Made by a program: the position numbers and the translations under genes
The notes under the pieces: model-generated
The model's database searches: none
Seen by the model: only the letters and a program-made list of their open reading frames with translations
What the model was told of the DNA's origin: nothing
DNA from: Teredinibacter haidensis
GTDB taxonomy: Bacteria > Pseudomonadota > Gammaproteobacteria > Pseudomonadales > Cellvibrionaceae
NCBI RefSeq assembly: GCF_014211975.1
Contig: NZ_CP060084.1
Span: 3,297,001-3,361,000 of the forward strand
Length of the DNA: 64,000 bases
Direction of reading: 5' to 3'
Shown: positions 27,321-37,441 of the stretch, one piece after another
How positions within the stretch are numbered: the first letter of the stretch is position 1
Layout: each line of letters starts with the position of its first letter

Positions 27321-29765
27321 ATGAGCAGCCCATCCCATAAACAGCACACATTTTCACGTCGCCCCCTTGCCGTTGCCTTAAGCCTGGTGGCCGCTCAGTT
27401 TTCTGCCAGCGCATTGGCACAGGAAGGCACCCACCACAGGGCCCTCGAAGAAATTATCGTAACGGCGCAAAAGCGCACGGAAAACCTGCAGGAAGTCCCC
27501 CTATCCGTCGCCACAATCAGTGGTGAAAAACTTGAATCGGCTGGCATTGAAAACCTCAGTGATCTCACCGCACATATGCCCAGTATCCACTTTACCGAAA
27601 CAGGCCTGAGCACACAGGTACGCGTGCGCGGCATCGGCTCGGATAACAGTCAGGGTTTTGAACAGTCGGTCGGCATGTATGTCGACGGCATCTACTATGG
27701 CCGCGCACAACTGTTTCGCGCACCGATGATGGATATGGAAAGGGCAGAGTTACTGCGCGGTCCACAGAGCACCCTGTTTGGTAAAAACAGCATTGCCGGC
27801 GCGCTCAACTTAACCACCGCGCGCCCCACAACCAATACTGAAGCACGAGTATCCCTGTCCCACGAGTTGGAATATAACACCACCGAAATCAACGGCATGC
27901 TTTCCGGCGCCTTAAGCGATACCGTGCAGGCCCGCTTGGCCGTTCGGAATCTGACAGACGATGGTTATATGTATAACTCACACCTGGACACGGACCAACC
28001 CGCCCGGGAAGAAACCAGTGCCCGGCTTACCCTGGCCTGGCAGGCAACGGATAATCTCGACCTGTCCCTCAAAGCTGAGCAGAACCAGTTCGAGACCACC
28101 GGCCGTGCCATTGAAATAACACAAGATGTCGCTGTAGTAGCGGGCAACCCGAATTATTACGAATACCTGCAAATCCTTAATAGGGAGCCATTCGACAGCG
28201 AATTGGACTATGTACGCCAAGCCGATACGGAAGAAGTCAGCGACAACACCATTAACAACCTGACCTTAAAAGCCGACTACGCTCTGGGCGATCACACCGT
28301 CACCTGGATTAGCGGGTTATTAAACTTCGACTACGAAGAACTTTGCGACTGCGACTTTGTTGCTGCCGAAATTGTACCGCTGCACCTCTCCGAAGATTAC
28401 GAGCAGACCAGCCACGAAATCCGCATAGCCTCCCCCATGGGTAACACAGTCGAATGGCTGGCGGGCGCCTTCTACCAGGACTACAACCAGACCTTCTCTG
28501 ACCAAATCGATATCGAAGCCGACAATCTTCTCGCAAGCACCAATCCCATACTGGCCGATACGGGCATTCGCCGCGACTTTGAGCAATCCTCATCCGCCTG
28601 GGCACTATTTGGACGCGCCACCTGGAACGTAAACGATGCGCTGCATATTACTCTCGGCGCCCGCTATACCGAAGAAAGCAAAGATGCCAGTAAGATTATA
28701 AATGCTGTAACCCTGGCAGACGGAATGCCTACTTACAACCCGGCACTCGGAGCCACCTATCAAGGTGTATTTCTGACGGAGAACGAAGCCGCCGTTGTCT
28801 CCGCCGATGGCACCCCCCTGCTACACCGAGGCTATAACGTTAAAGGCAGCCGAGACAAATCCGCCTTTACCCCACTACTAAATATCGAATACGACGTTAA
28901 TGCCGATATGATGGTATACGGTGCTTTTACAACCGGTTTTAAAGCCGGCGGCTTCGACCCCCGCTCCAACCGTATTGGCCTCTTCGATTTCCGCGCCCGC
29001 AACCCAGAGCTACCAGCGCCTCCCGCAGAAGAAGCCAACCCGCTACTGCACTTCGAATTTGAAAACGAAACCGTAATCGCCTCAGAGTTGGGCATGAAAA
29101 ACACCCTGTTCGACGGCCTGGCGGAACTGAACTTCGCGCTCTACCACACCAAATATAAAGACCTACAAATAAGCCAGTTCGATGGTGGCGTAGGTTTTAA
29201 TGTCGGCAATGCGGAAGAAACCGTCGTAAAAGGCCTGGAAGTCGATGGCCGATGGCTGGTCATGGATAACCTCACAGCCTCCTACGGATTGTCGCTACTG
29301 GATTTTGAATATACCGATTTTAAAAACGGCAACTGCTATGTTGGGCAGACACCTGATGCCGACCTGGATGGCGATGGCACTGACGACACCTGTAACTACA
29401 CCGGCAAGCGCGGCGTCTACACGCCCGATATGACACTCAATTTGTCGCTGGACTATTTCCACCCACTGACCAACGAGCTTGGGTTAGTGGCCATCTGGGA
29501 TTGGCAGCATGTCAGCAGCCACCAGACTCACGTCAACCTCGACCCGGCGGGTGAGATCGACGCTTACGATATGATGGGCCTGCGCCTGGGTATTGAAGGG
29601 GAAAACTGGAGCCTTGGTGTACTGGCCAAAAACCTACTTGATGAGCACGTTATCAGCTATAGCGGCAACGCGCCGCTCTCCGACAGTCAGTTCGGCACCA
29701 ACACCCACTACAGTTTTATTCGCCGCCCGCGAACAATTTCACTGGAAGCGGCCTACAATTTTTAA
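27321..29765 (+). CDS. TonB-dependent outer-membrane receptor
   Basis: 814-residue outer-membrane transporter. Signal peptide about 1-33 (ending ALAQ), TonB box EEIIVTAQKR, plug domain with the usual LSDLTAHMPSIHF and GMYVDGIYYGR segments, and a 22-strand barrel ending LEAAYNF with terminal Phe. TATA-like TATACT and a good AGGAGG-type site (CCGGAGGAACC) precede ATG 27321. An acidic insert DADLDGDGTDDTC near residue 680 may bind calcium. The ligand cannot be told; the sequence type (IIVTAQKRTENLQEVPLSV) is the abundant family seen in marine degraders. Confidence 0.92.
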   Translation: MSSPSHKQHTFSRRPLAVALSLVAAQFSASALAQEGTHHRALEEIIVTAQKRTENLQEVPLSVATISGEKLESAGIENLSDLTAHMPSIHFTETGLSTQVRVRGIGSDNSQGFEQSVGMYVDGIYYGRAQLFRAPMMDMERAELLRGPQSTLFGKNSIAGALNLTTARPTTNTEARVSLSHELEYNTTEINGMLSGALSDTVQARLAVRNLTDDGYMYNSHLDTDQPAREETSARLTLAWQATDNLDLSLKAEQNQFETTGRAIEITQDVAVVAGNPNYYEYLQILNREPFDSELDYVRQADTEEVSDNTINNLTLKADYALGDHTVTWISGLLNFDYEELCDCDFVAAEIVPLHLSEDYEQTSHEIRIASPMGNTVEWLAGAFYQDYNQTFSDQIDIEADNLLASTNPILADTGIRRDFEQSSSAWALFGRATWNVNDALHITLGARYTEESKDASKIINAVTLADGMPTYNPALGATYQGVFLTENEAAVVSADGTPLLHRGYNVKGSRDKSAFTPLLNIEYDVNADMMVYGAFTTGFKAGGFDPRSNRIGLFDFRARNPELPAPPAEEANPLLHFEFENETVIASELGMKNTLFDGLAELNFALYHTKYKDLQISQFDGGVGFNVGNAEETVVKGLEVDGRWLVMDNLTASYGLSLLDFEYTDFKNGNCYVGQTPDADLDGDGTDDTCNYTGKRGVYTPDMTLNLSLDYFHPLTNELGLVAIWDWQHVSSHQTHVNLDPAGEIDAYDMMGLRLGIEGENWSLGVLAKNLLDEHVISYSGNAPLSDSQFGTNTHYSFIRRPRTISLEAAYNF

Positions 29766-29790
29766 TCGCTTAAATAAAGCCCATAAAAAA

Positions 29791-29826
29791 AGCCCCGCAA
29801 TAGTTTCTATCGCGGGGCTTTTTTAT
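29791..29826. terminator. Bidirectional rho-independent terminator
   Basis: A 12-bp stem with one mismatch (GCCCCGCAATAG with CTATCGCGGGGC, TTT loop), flanked by an A run on the left and a T run on the right. It serves both the TonB receptor (plus) and the convergent moeB (minus). Confidence 0.93.
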
Positions 29827-29840
29827 AAGAGCAGCCGGAA

Positions 29841-30584
29841 CTAACGACCGCAACAATTACAGCCAGTATCTTTTGCAATAGTGAGATAACGCCATTGATT
29901 CGCGCTGCCATCAAAAAGGCCCAACTGCCCGACCAGAGGCTTGCCAAAATCAGCGACCAGTTTCAGCACCTCCAGCGACTGGGAGCAGCCAACAATCCCG
30001 ACAACAGGGGACAGCACGCCGTTTTGTGAACAGCTCAAATCCTCATCGCCGGTTAATTGATATAGGCATTCGTAACACGGGCTTTCTTTACTGCGAAAGT
30101 CAAACACCGTCAACTGCCCTTCCAATCGAATAGCCGCACCGGAAACCAAAGGAGTCTGCAACTTATAACAAGCTTCGTTTACCTGCTTTCGGGTTGCAAA
30201 ATTATCGCAGCAATCCACCACAACCGTTGCCAACCCCACCTGATACAGCAACTCCTGCCGGCTTAATCTTTTATCAAAGGCGGTAACTGAAACAGCGGAA
30301 TTTAATTTTTTTATCCCATTTTCTGCGGAGGCCGCTTTTGTACTGCCGACATATTTTTCCGTATGAATAATTTGCCGCTGTAAATTGCTTTCATCAACAA
30401 CGTCATCATCAACAACCACCAGCTCGCCAACACCAGAGGCGGCGAGGTACATTACCACTGGCGAACCAAGCCCCCCCAAGCCAATGATCAGTACACGGGA
30501 AGCCATGATTTTTTCCTGCCCCTCAACCTCTAGCTGAGGAAGCAAAATATGGCGGCTATAGCGAAGCAATTGCTGATCGTTCAT
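29841..30584 (-). CDS. moeB: Molybdopterin-synthase adenylyltransferase-like protein (MoeB/ThiF family)
   Basis: E1-like enzyme that adenylates the C-terminal Gly of a ubiquitin-like sulfur carrier (MoaD or ThiS). Glycine-rich ATP site GLGGLGSP (about 35-42), DDDVVDESNLQRQ, and the zinc ligands CYECLY and CNCC are present. 247 residues. In gammaproteobacteria this gene follows hemA-prfA-prmC as here, four bases after prmC, and is usually called moeB. No molybdopterin genes are in the window, so ThiF function remains open. Confidence 0.85.
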   Translation of the reverse strand: MNDQQLLRYSRHILLPQLEVEGQEKIMASRVLIIGLGGLGSPVVMYLAASGVGELVVVDDDVVDESNLQRQIIHTEKYVGSTKAASAENGIKKLNSAVSVTAFDKRLSRQELLYQVGLATVVVDCCDNFATRKQVNEACYKLQTPLVSGAAIRLEGQLTVFDFRSKESPCYECLYQLTGDEDLSCSQNGVLSPVVGIVGCSQSLEVLKLVADFGKPLVGQLGLFDGSANQWRYLTIAKDTGCNCCGR

Positions 30585-30588
30585 ATTG

Positions 30589-31422
30589 TCACTCCGGACT
30601 CAACGCAAAGGTCACCCGATCATTGCCGCCGAGATCTTTTCGCGTTTCTATTTTCTGATAGCCTTTTTGACGAAACAAAGCCTGAACCTCATTCGCCTGC
30701 TGCCAACCGTGCTCTAACATCAAGGTCCCGCCCGGCGTTAGGTAATCGATAGCCGTTTTAATAATATGGCCAATATCCGCAAGACCACTATCGCCTGCAA
30801 CCAGAGCGCTGACCGGTTCAAAAACCACATCCCCCTGCAGCAAATGGAGGTCACTTTTTTCGATATAAGGCGGGTTGCTTACGATAATGTCGAACACGGT
30901 ATTCTCAACAGACAAAAACCAATCACTTTGCCGAATAACAACATTAGCAAAACCAAGCCTCTCCCGATTACGTTGCGCCAGCTGCACCGCCGCTAGGGAG
31001 CGATCGACGGCAAGAATATCGGCTGTCGGCAACTCACTCGCCAGCGCCAACGCAATTGCCCCCGTGCCTGTGCCCAAGTCGAGAATTTTTTTCTTTTCGC
31101 CAGCCAGCTCCAAAACGGTTTCAACCAGCAGCTCAGTATCGGGACGAGGGATTAGTGTCGAGGTATCAACAAACAGCGGTAATGACCAAAATTCTTTTTC
31201 GCCCAGAATATGGGCAACCGGTTCGCCATTTAAACGCCGCTTGAAAAATGCATCAAACTGAACGCTCTGCTCTGAAGACAATAATGACTCCGGCCACGTA
31301 AATAACCAAGTGCGATCTTTTTTCAGCACATGCCCCAGAAGCAATTCGATATCCAAACGAGCGCTGTCACTAACAACGCGCAGCTCCTGGGCACGCTTTA
31401 TACATTCAGCGACAGTCGCCAT
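30589..31422 (-). CDS. prmC: Release factor glutamine methyltransferase PrmC
   Basis: Methylates the Gln of the GGQ motif of RF1 and RF2, which raises termination efficiency. SAM-binding motif DLGTGTGAIALALA and catalytic NPPY in VSNPPYIEKSD; N-terminal helical domain of about 80 residues for factor binding. 277 residues, standard. It lies directly downstream of prfA, its substrate gene. Confidence 0.95.
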   Translation of the reverse strand: MATVAECIKRAQELRVVSDSARLDIELLLGHVLKKDRTWLFTWPESLLSSEQSVQFDAFFKRRLNGEPVAHILGEKEFWSLPLFVDTSTLIPRPDTELLVETVLELAGEKKKILDLGTGTGAIALALASELPTADILAVDRSLAAVQLAQRNRERLGFANVVIRQSDWFLSVENTVFDIIVSNPPYIEKSDLHLLQGDVVFEPVSALVAGDSGLADIGHIIKTAIDYLTPGGTLMLEHGWQQANEVQALFRQKGYQKIETRKDLGGNDRVTFALSPE

Positions 31423-31461
31423 GAAAAACCTCGAGAAGAATTACACCGTCGGCATGCGAAG

Positions 31462-32544
31462 TTAGCTCGCCAATGCGGCCAGCTGATCTGCCTGGAACTC
31501 ATTGACCAAAGGCTGCACCACATCAGCCAAACCGCCGGCCATAATTTCATCCAATTTATAGAGGGTTAAATTAATGCGGTGATCCGTCACACGTCCCTGA
31601 GGATAATTATAGGTGCGAATACGTTCAGAACGGTCGCCGCTGCCCACCAGACTTTTACGCTCACTGGCCTGCTCCGCGGCGGCCTGCTCCTGCTTCGCAT
31701 TATTTAATCGCGCGGCAAGTAAGGACATCGCCTTGGCTTTGTTTTTGTGCTGCGAACGCTCGTCCTGACACTCCACCACAATACCCGTGGGAATATGGGT
31801 AAGACGAATAGCAGAATCCGTTTTGTTTACGTGCTGACCACCAGCGCCCGAAGCGCGGAAAGTATCGACGCGCAAATCACCCTTGTTAATATCCACCTCT
31901 TCCGCTTCATCAGCCTCGGGCATAATGGCGACCGTACAGGCAGAGGTGTGAATACGCCCCTGAGATTCGGTTTCCGGCACACGCTGAACGCGGTGAGCAC
32001 CAGATTCAAATTTCATTTGCGAGTAAACGCCCTGCCCCACAATGCGCGAAATAATTTCTTTATAACCGCCGTGGTCACCCAAACTTTCACTAATAATTTC
32101 TACCCGCCACCCGCAATTTTCTGCATAGCGCGAATACATACGAAACAAGTCGCCAGAAAAAATCGCCGCTTCATCGCCACCCGTTCCAGCGCGAACTTCC
32201 AAGAATACGTTTTTACTATCGTTTGGATCCTTTGGCAGCAGTAATTTTTGCAAATTAAGCTCTAGCGGTTCGATCTGCGCCTCATTGGATTTAATCTCTT
32301 CCTGTGCCATCTCGCGCATATCCGCATCGCCGTCATTCATCAGCATACGCGCGTCTTCAATATTTTCACTAACGGCTTGATACGCCTGAAAGCACTGCAC
32401 TACCGGCTCCAACTCGGCGTACTCTTTACCCAGGTCGCGAAATTTATTCTGGTCGGAAATAACACCAGCGTCGCCCAGCAAAGCACCGACTTCGTCGTAA
32501 CGCTCTACTAGGTGTTCCAGCTTTTCTTTAATGGAATCTTTCAT
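31462..32544 (-). CDS. prfA: Peptide chain release factor 1
   Basis: Recognises UAA/UAG and triggers peptide release. The GGQ motif is in GAGGQHVNKTDSA (about residue 235), and the N-terminal coiled region and RVTDHRINLT are typical. 360 residues as expected. Part of the hemA-prfA-prmC-moeB run. Confidence 0.97.
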   Translation of the reverse strand: MKDSIKEKLEHLVERYDEVGALLGDAGVISDQNKFRDLGKEYAELEPVVQCFQAYQAVSENIEDARMLMNDGDADMREMAQEEIKSNEAQIEPLELNLQKLLLPKDPNDSKNVFLEVRAGTGGDEAAIFSGDLFRMYSRYAENCGWRVEIISESLGDHGGYKEIISRIVGQGVYSQMKFESGAHRVQRVPETESQGRIHTSACTVAIMPEADEAEEVDINKGDLRVDTFRASGAGGQHVNKTDSAIRLTHIPTGIVVECQDERSQHKNKAKAMSLLAARLNNAKQEQAAAEQASERKSLVGSGDRSERIRTYNYPQGRVTDHRINLTLYKLDEIMAGGLADVVQPLVNEFQADQLAALAS

Positions 32545-32558
32545 TGAATATCTCGGGT

Positions 32559-33812
32559 TTACTCGTCGTCGGACAAGCCAAATAATATTTTAAAATCCTG
32601 CATCAACTGCTTTTTCCCCTCCACGCTGGCGCGTTTAAGTTCGGACGTCGGCTGATGTAAAAACTTGTTTGTTAGATTGCGCGCCAAACTATTCAACACC
32701 TCTTCCGGACTACCGCCCGCCTGCAGCGCTTTAAGGCTTTTTCGCAACTCTTCTTCACGTAAATTATCCGTTTTCTGCCGAAAACTTTTGATCACATCTA
32801 CAGCCGACTGGGCGCGCAAATCATGTTCGTAACGGTTTACGCCCTGCTCGATAATCTCACGCGCAATTTCAGCGGCCTGCTCGCGGGATTTTTTGTTCTC
32901 ATCGATAACCTCTTTCAGGTCATCAACGGTATAGAGAAATACGTCGGCAAGATCGCCTACCTGAGACTCAATATCGCGGGGAACCGCAATATCTACCATA
33001 AACATAGGTTTGTGCTTGCGCGCTTTTAGCGCAGCTTCCACGGCACCCTTACCCAACAGGGGCAACTGACTGGCGGTGGATGATATCACGATGTCGGCTG
33101 CGGGCAGGTACTGCGGAATATCCGCTAACAATATGGCCTGAGCATCCAACTCTTCCGCCAGATGATGCGCTTTTTCCAGAGTGCGGTTTGCCACGATTAA
33201 ACGCTTGATACCCTGGTTTTTTAAATGTCGCGCCACCAGCTCGATGGTCTCACCGGCACCGATCAGCAGGGCGGTATCCTGCTTTAAATCAGAAAAGATC
33301 TGCTGGGCCAGTGACACCGCAGCGTAGGCAACAGATACGGGGTTTTCACCAATCGCCGTCTCCGAGCGCACTTTTTTTGCCACCGCAAATATGCGCTGAA
33401 AGGCATCGTGCAAACCGCTTCCCAGCGATCCAGCCTCCCGCGCAACCGCGTAGCAAGACTTCATCTGCCCCAGAATTTGCGGCTCACCCAATACCAGCGA
33501 ATCCAAACCGCTGGCCACACTCATCATATGGCGGGCGGCATCATTACCACAATGCAGATAATGACAGGCCTGCAACTCTGCCCGATCAGCCTGTTTCTGG
33601 TCAGCCAGCCACTGCAGTAAATCGGCCGCAGCATCTCCCTCACAGTAGACCTCGGTGCGGTTACAGGTGGACAGAATAGCGATTTCCGTCACCCACTCCA
33701 GGCGCCGGGCATTCTGCAAAGCAGACCCCAGCTCGGCGGGCGAGAAAGCAACCTTCTCGCGTACATCGACGCTAGCAGTATTATGGTTAATGCCCAGAGC
33801 AATAAGAGTCAT
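32559..33812 (-). CDS. hemA: Glutamyl-tRNA reductase
   Basis: First committed step of tetrapyrrole synthesis by the C5 pathway: Glu-tRNA to glutamate-1-semialdehyde. Catalytic Cys50 in STCNRTEVY, NADPH domain with LIGAGETIELVARHL, and a C-terminal dimerisation helix. 417 residues. Divergent from the TPR lipoprotein gene with a 269-bp gap between. Haem supply is relevant to the H-NOX sensor at 51.8 kb, though nothing here links their regulation. Confidence 0.96.
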   Translation of the reverse strand: MTLIALGINHNTASVDVREKVAFSPAELGSALQNARRLEWVTEIAILSTCNRTEVYCEGDAAADLLQWLADQKQADRAELQACHYLHCGNDAARHMMSVASGLDSLVLGEPQILGQMKSCYAVAREAGSLGSGLHDAFQRIFAVAKKVRSETAIGENPVSVAYAAVSLAQQIFSDLKQDTALLIGAGETIELVARHLKNQGIKRLIVANRTLEKAHHLAEELDAQAILLADIPQYLPAADIVISSTASQLPLLGKGAVEAALKARKHKPMFMVDIAVPRDIESQVGDLADVFLYTVDDLKEVIDENKKSREQAAEIAREIIEQGVNRYEHDLRAQSAVDVIKSFRQKTDNLREEELRKSLKALQAGGSPEEVLNSLARNLTNKFLHQPTSELKRASVEGKKQLMQDFKILFGLSDDE

Positions 33813-34081
33813 GGCGCCTTTTATAAGAAATTTTCAAGAAATCGCGGAAAAGCCGCCCATTTTCTGTGTTGCAGCCGAGTAAGGCAAGTTATCCCGACAG
33901 AAAAGCTTGGCGCCTTATAAACGACCAACCGGCTTCCGGCTTGTTATACTCCAACTAATCCCCATTAAGAAACCGGCTGACAAAAAAGTTGTCCACTGTT
34001 TACAGCGGTAAAGAACCAGCCCAATTATTATAAATCTGCACGCATTCAGCGCAGTAGGAAAGAGAGAGTTACTACCACCCC

Positions 34082-35851
34082 ATGATCGAGTTGATATCCC
34101 GTTTCGGCAATAAACTGCTATTCACGCCAAAACGCTTAGCTATAAGCACACTTCTAGCGGCCTCGCTCCTGCAGGGGTGCACCTTCTCGCAGCAAAAAGC
34201 AGATAACGTTGTGGAAGAAACCCCCTCAAAACCTAAAGCGCCGACCAAAATTGCCGATCGCAGCTTTTCCACCGATACGCTATACGCATTGCTGGTTGCG
34301 GAAATGGCCATTGACCGCAAACGCTACGATATAGCCCTTAACAACTACGTGCAGCAATCGCTCTCAACCCGCGATCTGGAAGTAACAGCACGCGCCACAC
34401 AGATTGCCCGAATTCTAAAAGCCCACCAGCCCGCCCTAGAAATGGCGGAACTGTGGGTGGAATTGGAGCCCGACAGTGAAGACGCGCTGCTAATTGCCAA
34501 TGCAGAACTGATTGAAGCCAACCGGCTCGAAGAAGCGGTTGAACTCTCTACCCGCATTTTGAAGAATGGCGGAGCCACAGCCTTTGATGCCATTGCTGTA
34601 CGCGCAACCGAAGGCGATATAGAAACCGTAAGAAAACTTTCCCACAATTATGCAAAGCTGCTGCAACAATACCCCGAAGAACAGCAACTGCTGCTGGGCA
34701 ACAGCGTACTGCTCCAACAGGATGGTCGCTTCCATGAAGCGCTTACCTCCATCACTCAGGTACTAAGGCAAGACCCCAACCATCTCCGCGCAGCCTTCCA
34801 GGAAACCCGCATTTTGCAGCAAATGGGCAAACAGGATCTCGCACTGAAAAAACTGGCGGCACTAGTTGAAAACAATCCAGATAACGTCACCCTGCGTGCC
34901 CGCTACGCTCGCATCGTTGCCGCCACCGACTTAAATGAAAGCCGAAAGCAATTTGAAGCCCTGCACAAACAAGCGCCTTCCGACCCAGAAATTCAATTTT
35001 CACTGGCGATTGTAGAAAAAGAAAGCGGCCACTTGAGCAGCGCCGAGCAACACTTTAAAGCGCTTATCCTTAGCGGCTACTACCTATCGCCAGCGCACTA
35101 CCACCTGGGCGATATTTATGAAAATCGCAACCAGGAAGAGCTTGCTCTGGGACACTACCAAAGCGTGGGCGCAGGCCCGCACTACCTAGGGGCAATGGCA
35201 CGCGCGACCGGCATACTTAGCAACAGCGATCGTGAAATAGATGCACTAAATATGATCCGCGACCAAAGAAAACAGGCTGAAGGCAGCGATAGAGAAGGCC
35301 TATTTATTCTCGAATCAGAAGTTATGTCCACTGCAGGTCAAATGAGTGCAGCAGAAACAGTACTCAGCAACGGCTTATCAGAATTCCCTGAAAGCACACG
35401 CCTACTGTACTCCCGCGCCATGCTCTACACCCGCATCGACTATATCGCCGCTGCCGAGCAGGATCTAAAGCTCGTTATCTCACTCACACCGACAAACGCC
35501 GCCGCCCTCAACGCGCTGGGCTACACACTGGCCGACAGAACAGAACGCGTTGAAGAAGCCTATTCCTACATTATGAAAGCTTACGCGCTCACGCCGGAAG
35601 ACCCCGCCGTTATCGACAGCCTGGGTTGGGTGGAATATCGTCGAGGCAACTTCCAAGCTGCACTGGTACGCTTGCGCCAGGCCATGAAAGTCATGCCCGA
35701 CCATGAAATCGCCGCTCATCTGGGCGAGGTGCTCTGGGTAACCGGTGGCGAAGCCGAAGCGGTCAAAGTCTGGAAGCAGGGCCTGCACCTCAACCCCCAA
35801 AGCAGCGTAATTCGAGACACCCTGCACCGCCTTAAAGTAGACCTGGATTAA
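34082..35851 (+). CDS. Tetratricopeptide-repeat lipoprotein (PA4667 type)
   Basis: 589-residue periplasmic protein made mostly of TPR helices. A lipobox LLQGC sits at the end of an N-terminal hydrophobic segment (about residues 18-33), so it is likely anchored to a membrane. TPR-type repeats run from about 60 to the end; the last ones (NALGYTLADRTERVEEAYSYIMKAYALTPEDPAVIDSLGW) are the most regular. In pseudomonads an equivalent gene lies between hemA and lolB, as here. Function is unknown; TPR arrays suggest a protein scaffold. Confidence 0.85.
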   Translation: MIELISRFGNKLLFTPKRLAISTLLAASLLQGCTFSQQKADNVVEETPSKPKAPTKIADRSFSTDTLYALLVAEMAIDRKRYDIALNNYVQQSLSTRDLEVTARATQIARILKAHQPALEMAELWVELEPDSEDALLIANAELIEANRLEEAVELSTRILKNGGATAFDAIAVRATEGDIETVRKLSHNYAKLLQQYPEEQQLLLGNSVLLQQDGRFHEALTSITQVLRQDPNHLRAAFQETRILQQMGKQDLALKKLAALVENNPDNVTLRARYARIVAATDLNESRKQFEALHKQAPSDPEIQFSLAIVEKESGHLSSAEQHFKALILSGYYLSPAHYHLGDIYENRNQEELALGHYQSVGAGPHYLGAMARATGILSNSDREIDALNMIRDQRKQAEGSDREGLFILESEVMSTAGQMSAAETVLSNGLSEFPESTRLLYSRAMLYTRIDYIAAAEQDLKLVISLTPTNAAALNALGYTLADRTERVEEAYSYIMKAYALTPEDPAVIDSLGWVEYRRGNFQAALVRLRQAMKVMPDHEIAAHLGEVLWVTGGEAEAVKVWKQGLHLNPQSSVIRDTLHRLKVDLD

Positions 35852-35858
35852 CCCCCCT

Positions 35859-36428
35859 GTGCGCACCCTACTAAAAGCTTTCATACTGACAACGGTACTA
35901 ATTGCCAGCGGCTGCGCCGTATCCCCCACCAGCAAAAACCTGCTATCCAGCCCGGAGCAAATGCAGCAATGGCGACTAGAAGGCAAGCTTGCGATAAAAT
36001 TTAACGGCAAATCCCAAAGCGCCTACTTTCAATGGGAACACCACCTGGACGACTACAGCATTCGCCTCCACGGCCCCCTTGGCCAAGGCGGCGCCAAGCT
36101 AGAAAAAAAACATAAACAGGTAAGTCTGGAAGCCGAAGGCGCGAAACACACCGCCGCAAACGCAGAACAACTGATGGAACAAAGCCTGGGCTGGTCCTTT
36201 CCCGTTAGCGATATGAACTGGTGGATTCGTGGTCTCGCCTCCCCCAACACCCCAGTCACCTCACAAACTCACGATGATGCCGGCAACCTGAAACAGCTGG
36301 AGCAACAAGGCTGGATGATTCACTACCGCAAGCACCAGCCCGTCGGTCAATTGACTCTGCCGTACAAGCTGATAGCCTCGCGTGACAATATTCGCATCAC
36401 GCTACTGCTAAAAAAGTGGGAGCTGTAA
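35859..36428 (+). CDS. lolB: Outer-membrane lipoprotein LolB
   Basis: Receives lipoproteins from LolA and inserts them into the outer membrane. Signal peptide with lipobox IASGC; the conserved WRLEGKLAIKF start of the LolB fold follows. 189 residues. Start is GTG at 35859, seven bases after the TPR gene stop, without a strong ribosome binding site, suggesting coupling. Confidence 0.93.
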   Translation: MRTLLKAFILTTVLIASGCAVSPTSKNLLSSPEQMQQWRLEGKLAIKFNGKSQSAYFQWEHHLDDYSIRLHGPLGQGGAKLEKKHKQVSLEAEGAKHTAANAEQLMEQSLGWSFPVSDMNWWIRGLASPNTPVTSQTHDDAGNLKQLEQQGWMIHYRKHQPVGQLTLPYKLIASRDNIRITLLLKKWEL

Positions 36429-36432
36429 CGCC

Positions 36433-37269
36433 TTGCCCTCCGCCACCCTGCCCAGTCCAGCCAAACTGAACCTATTCCTTAATATCACCGGCCGCCGCGA
36501 AGATGGTTACCACCAACTGCAAACCCTGTTTCAACTACTGGATTTTGGTGATCAACTAGAAATAGAGACCAACAGCAGCGGTGACATCCTACTGCAGCCG
36601 CAACTGCCTGGCCTTGCGCAGAAAGACAACCTCATCTACAAAGCCGCCAAACTATTACAGCAAGCATCCGCCTGCTCCCAGGGCGCAACCATTCGCACAA
36701 ATAAAATATTACCCATGGGTGGCGGCATCGGCGGTGGCAGCAGTAATGCCGCAACAACCCTTGTCGGCCTGAACTATTTATGGCAATGCGGGCTCAACGA
36801 AAACCACCTTGCAGAACTGGGGCGTCAGCTGGGCGCCGACGTGCCCGTTTTTGTCCGAGGTAAAACATCCTGGGCCGAGGGCGTGGGCGAACAACTCAGT
36901 CCTATCGAAATGCCTCCATACTGGTATCTCGTTTTGGCGCCAAACTGTCACGTTAGTACTGCAACAATTTTTTCACATAAAGATTTGACAAGAGATTCGC
37001 TCGCCATTACAGTAGCCGCCTTCCTCGAGAAGGGCGGGAAAAACGACTGTCAACCACTGGTTGAACGACTGTTCCCGCAGGTGAGAGATGCGGTTGATTG
37101 GCTTAATCAGTATGGCCCGGCGCAGCTAACAGGAACCGGAAGTTGTGTATATGCAGCATTCGATTCCAAACAGCAGGCACTGGATGTTTACGCCAAGCGA
37201 CCAAAGCATTTGAATGGCTTTGTGGCCCAAGGCGTTAATAATTCGCCACTGCATCAATGCCTCCCATGA
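36433..37269 (+). CDS. ispE: 4-diphosphocytidyl-2-C-methyl-D-erythritol kinase
   Basis: Kinase of the MEP isoprenoid pathway; GHMP family. SPAKLNLFLNITGRREDGYH at the start and the ATP loop MGGGIGGGSSNAATTL are diagnostic. The only fitting start is TTG at 36433, four bases after lolB. 278 residues, normal. The order lolB-ispE-tRNA-prs matches pseudomonads. Confidence 0.95.
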   Translation: MPSATLPSPAKLNLFLNITGRREDGYHQLQTLFQLLDFGDQLEIETNSSGDILLQPQLPGLAQKDNLIYKAAKLLQQASACSQGATIRTNKILPMGGGIGGGSSNAATTLVGLNYLWQCGLNENHLAELGRQLGADVPVFVRGKTSWAEGVGEQLSPIEMPPYWYLVLAPNCHVSTATIFSHKDLTRDSLAITVAAFLEKGGKNDCQPLVERLFPQVRDAVDWLNQYGPAQLTGTGSCVYAAFDSKQQALDVYAKRPKHLNGFVAQGVNNSPLHQCLP

Positions 37270-37297
37270 CTAACGGTCTAATCGGAAACGATTCTAC

Positions 37298-37372
37298 TGG
37301 GGTGTAGCCAAGCGGTAAGGCAGCGGGTTTTGATCCCGTCATGCGAAGGTTCGAATCCTTCCACCCCAGCCA
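37298..37372 (+). tRNA. tRNA-Gln (anticodon TTG)
   Basis: 75-nt cloverleaf with encoded CCA. Acceptor TGGGGTG pairs with CACCCCA, discriminator G, anticodon stem GCGGG/CCCGT with loop TTTTGAT reading TTG, T arm GGTTCGAATCC. A tRNA-Gln between ispE and prs is conserved in pseudomonad-like genomes. Confidence 0.97.
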
Positions 37373-37441
37373 CTTTACTCTTCCAATCGCGCCTCCTGCC
37401 ACTTCTTCCTTTGTGTCTAAACCTGCAAAAGGAGCAGAAAA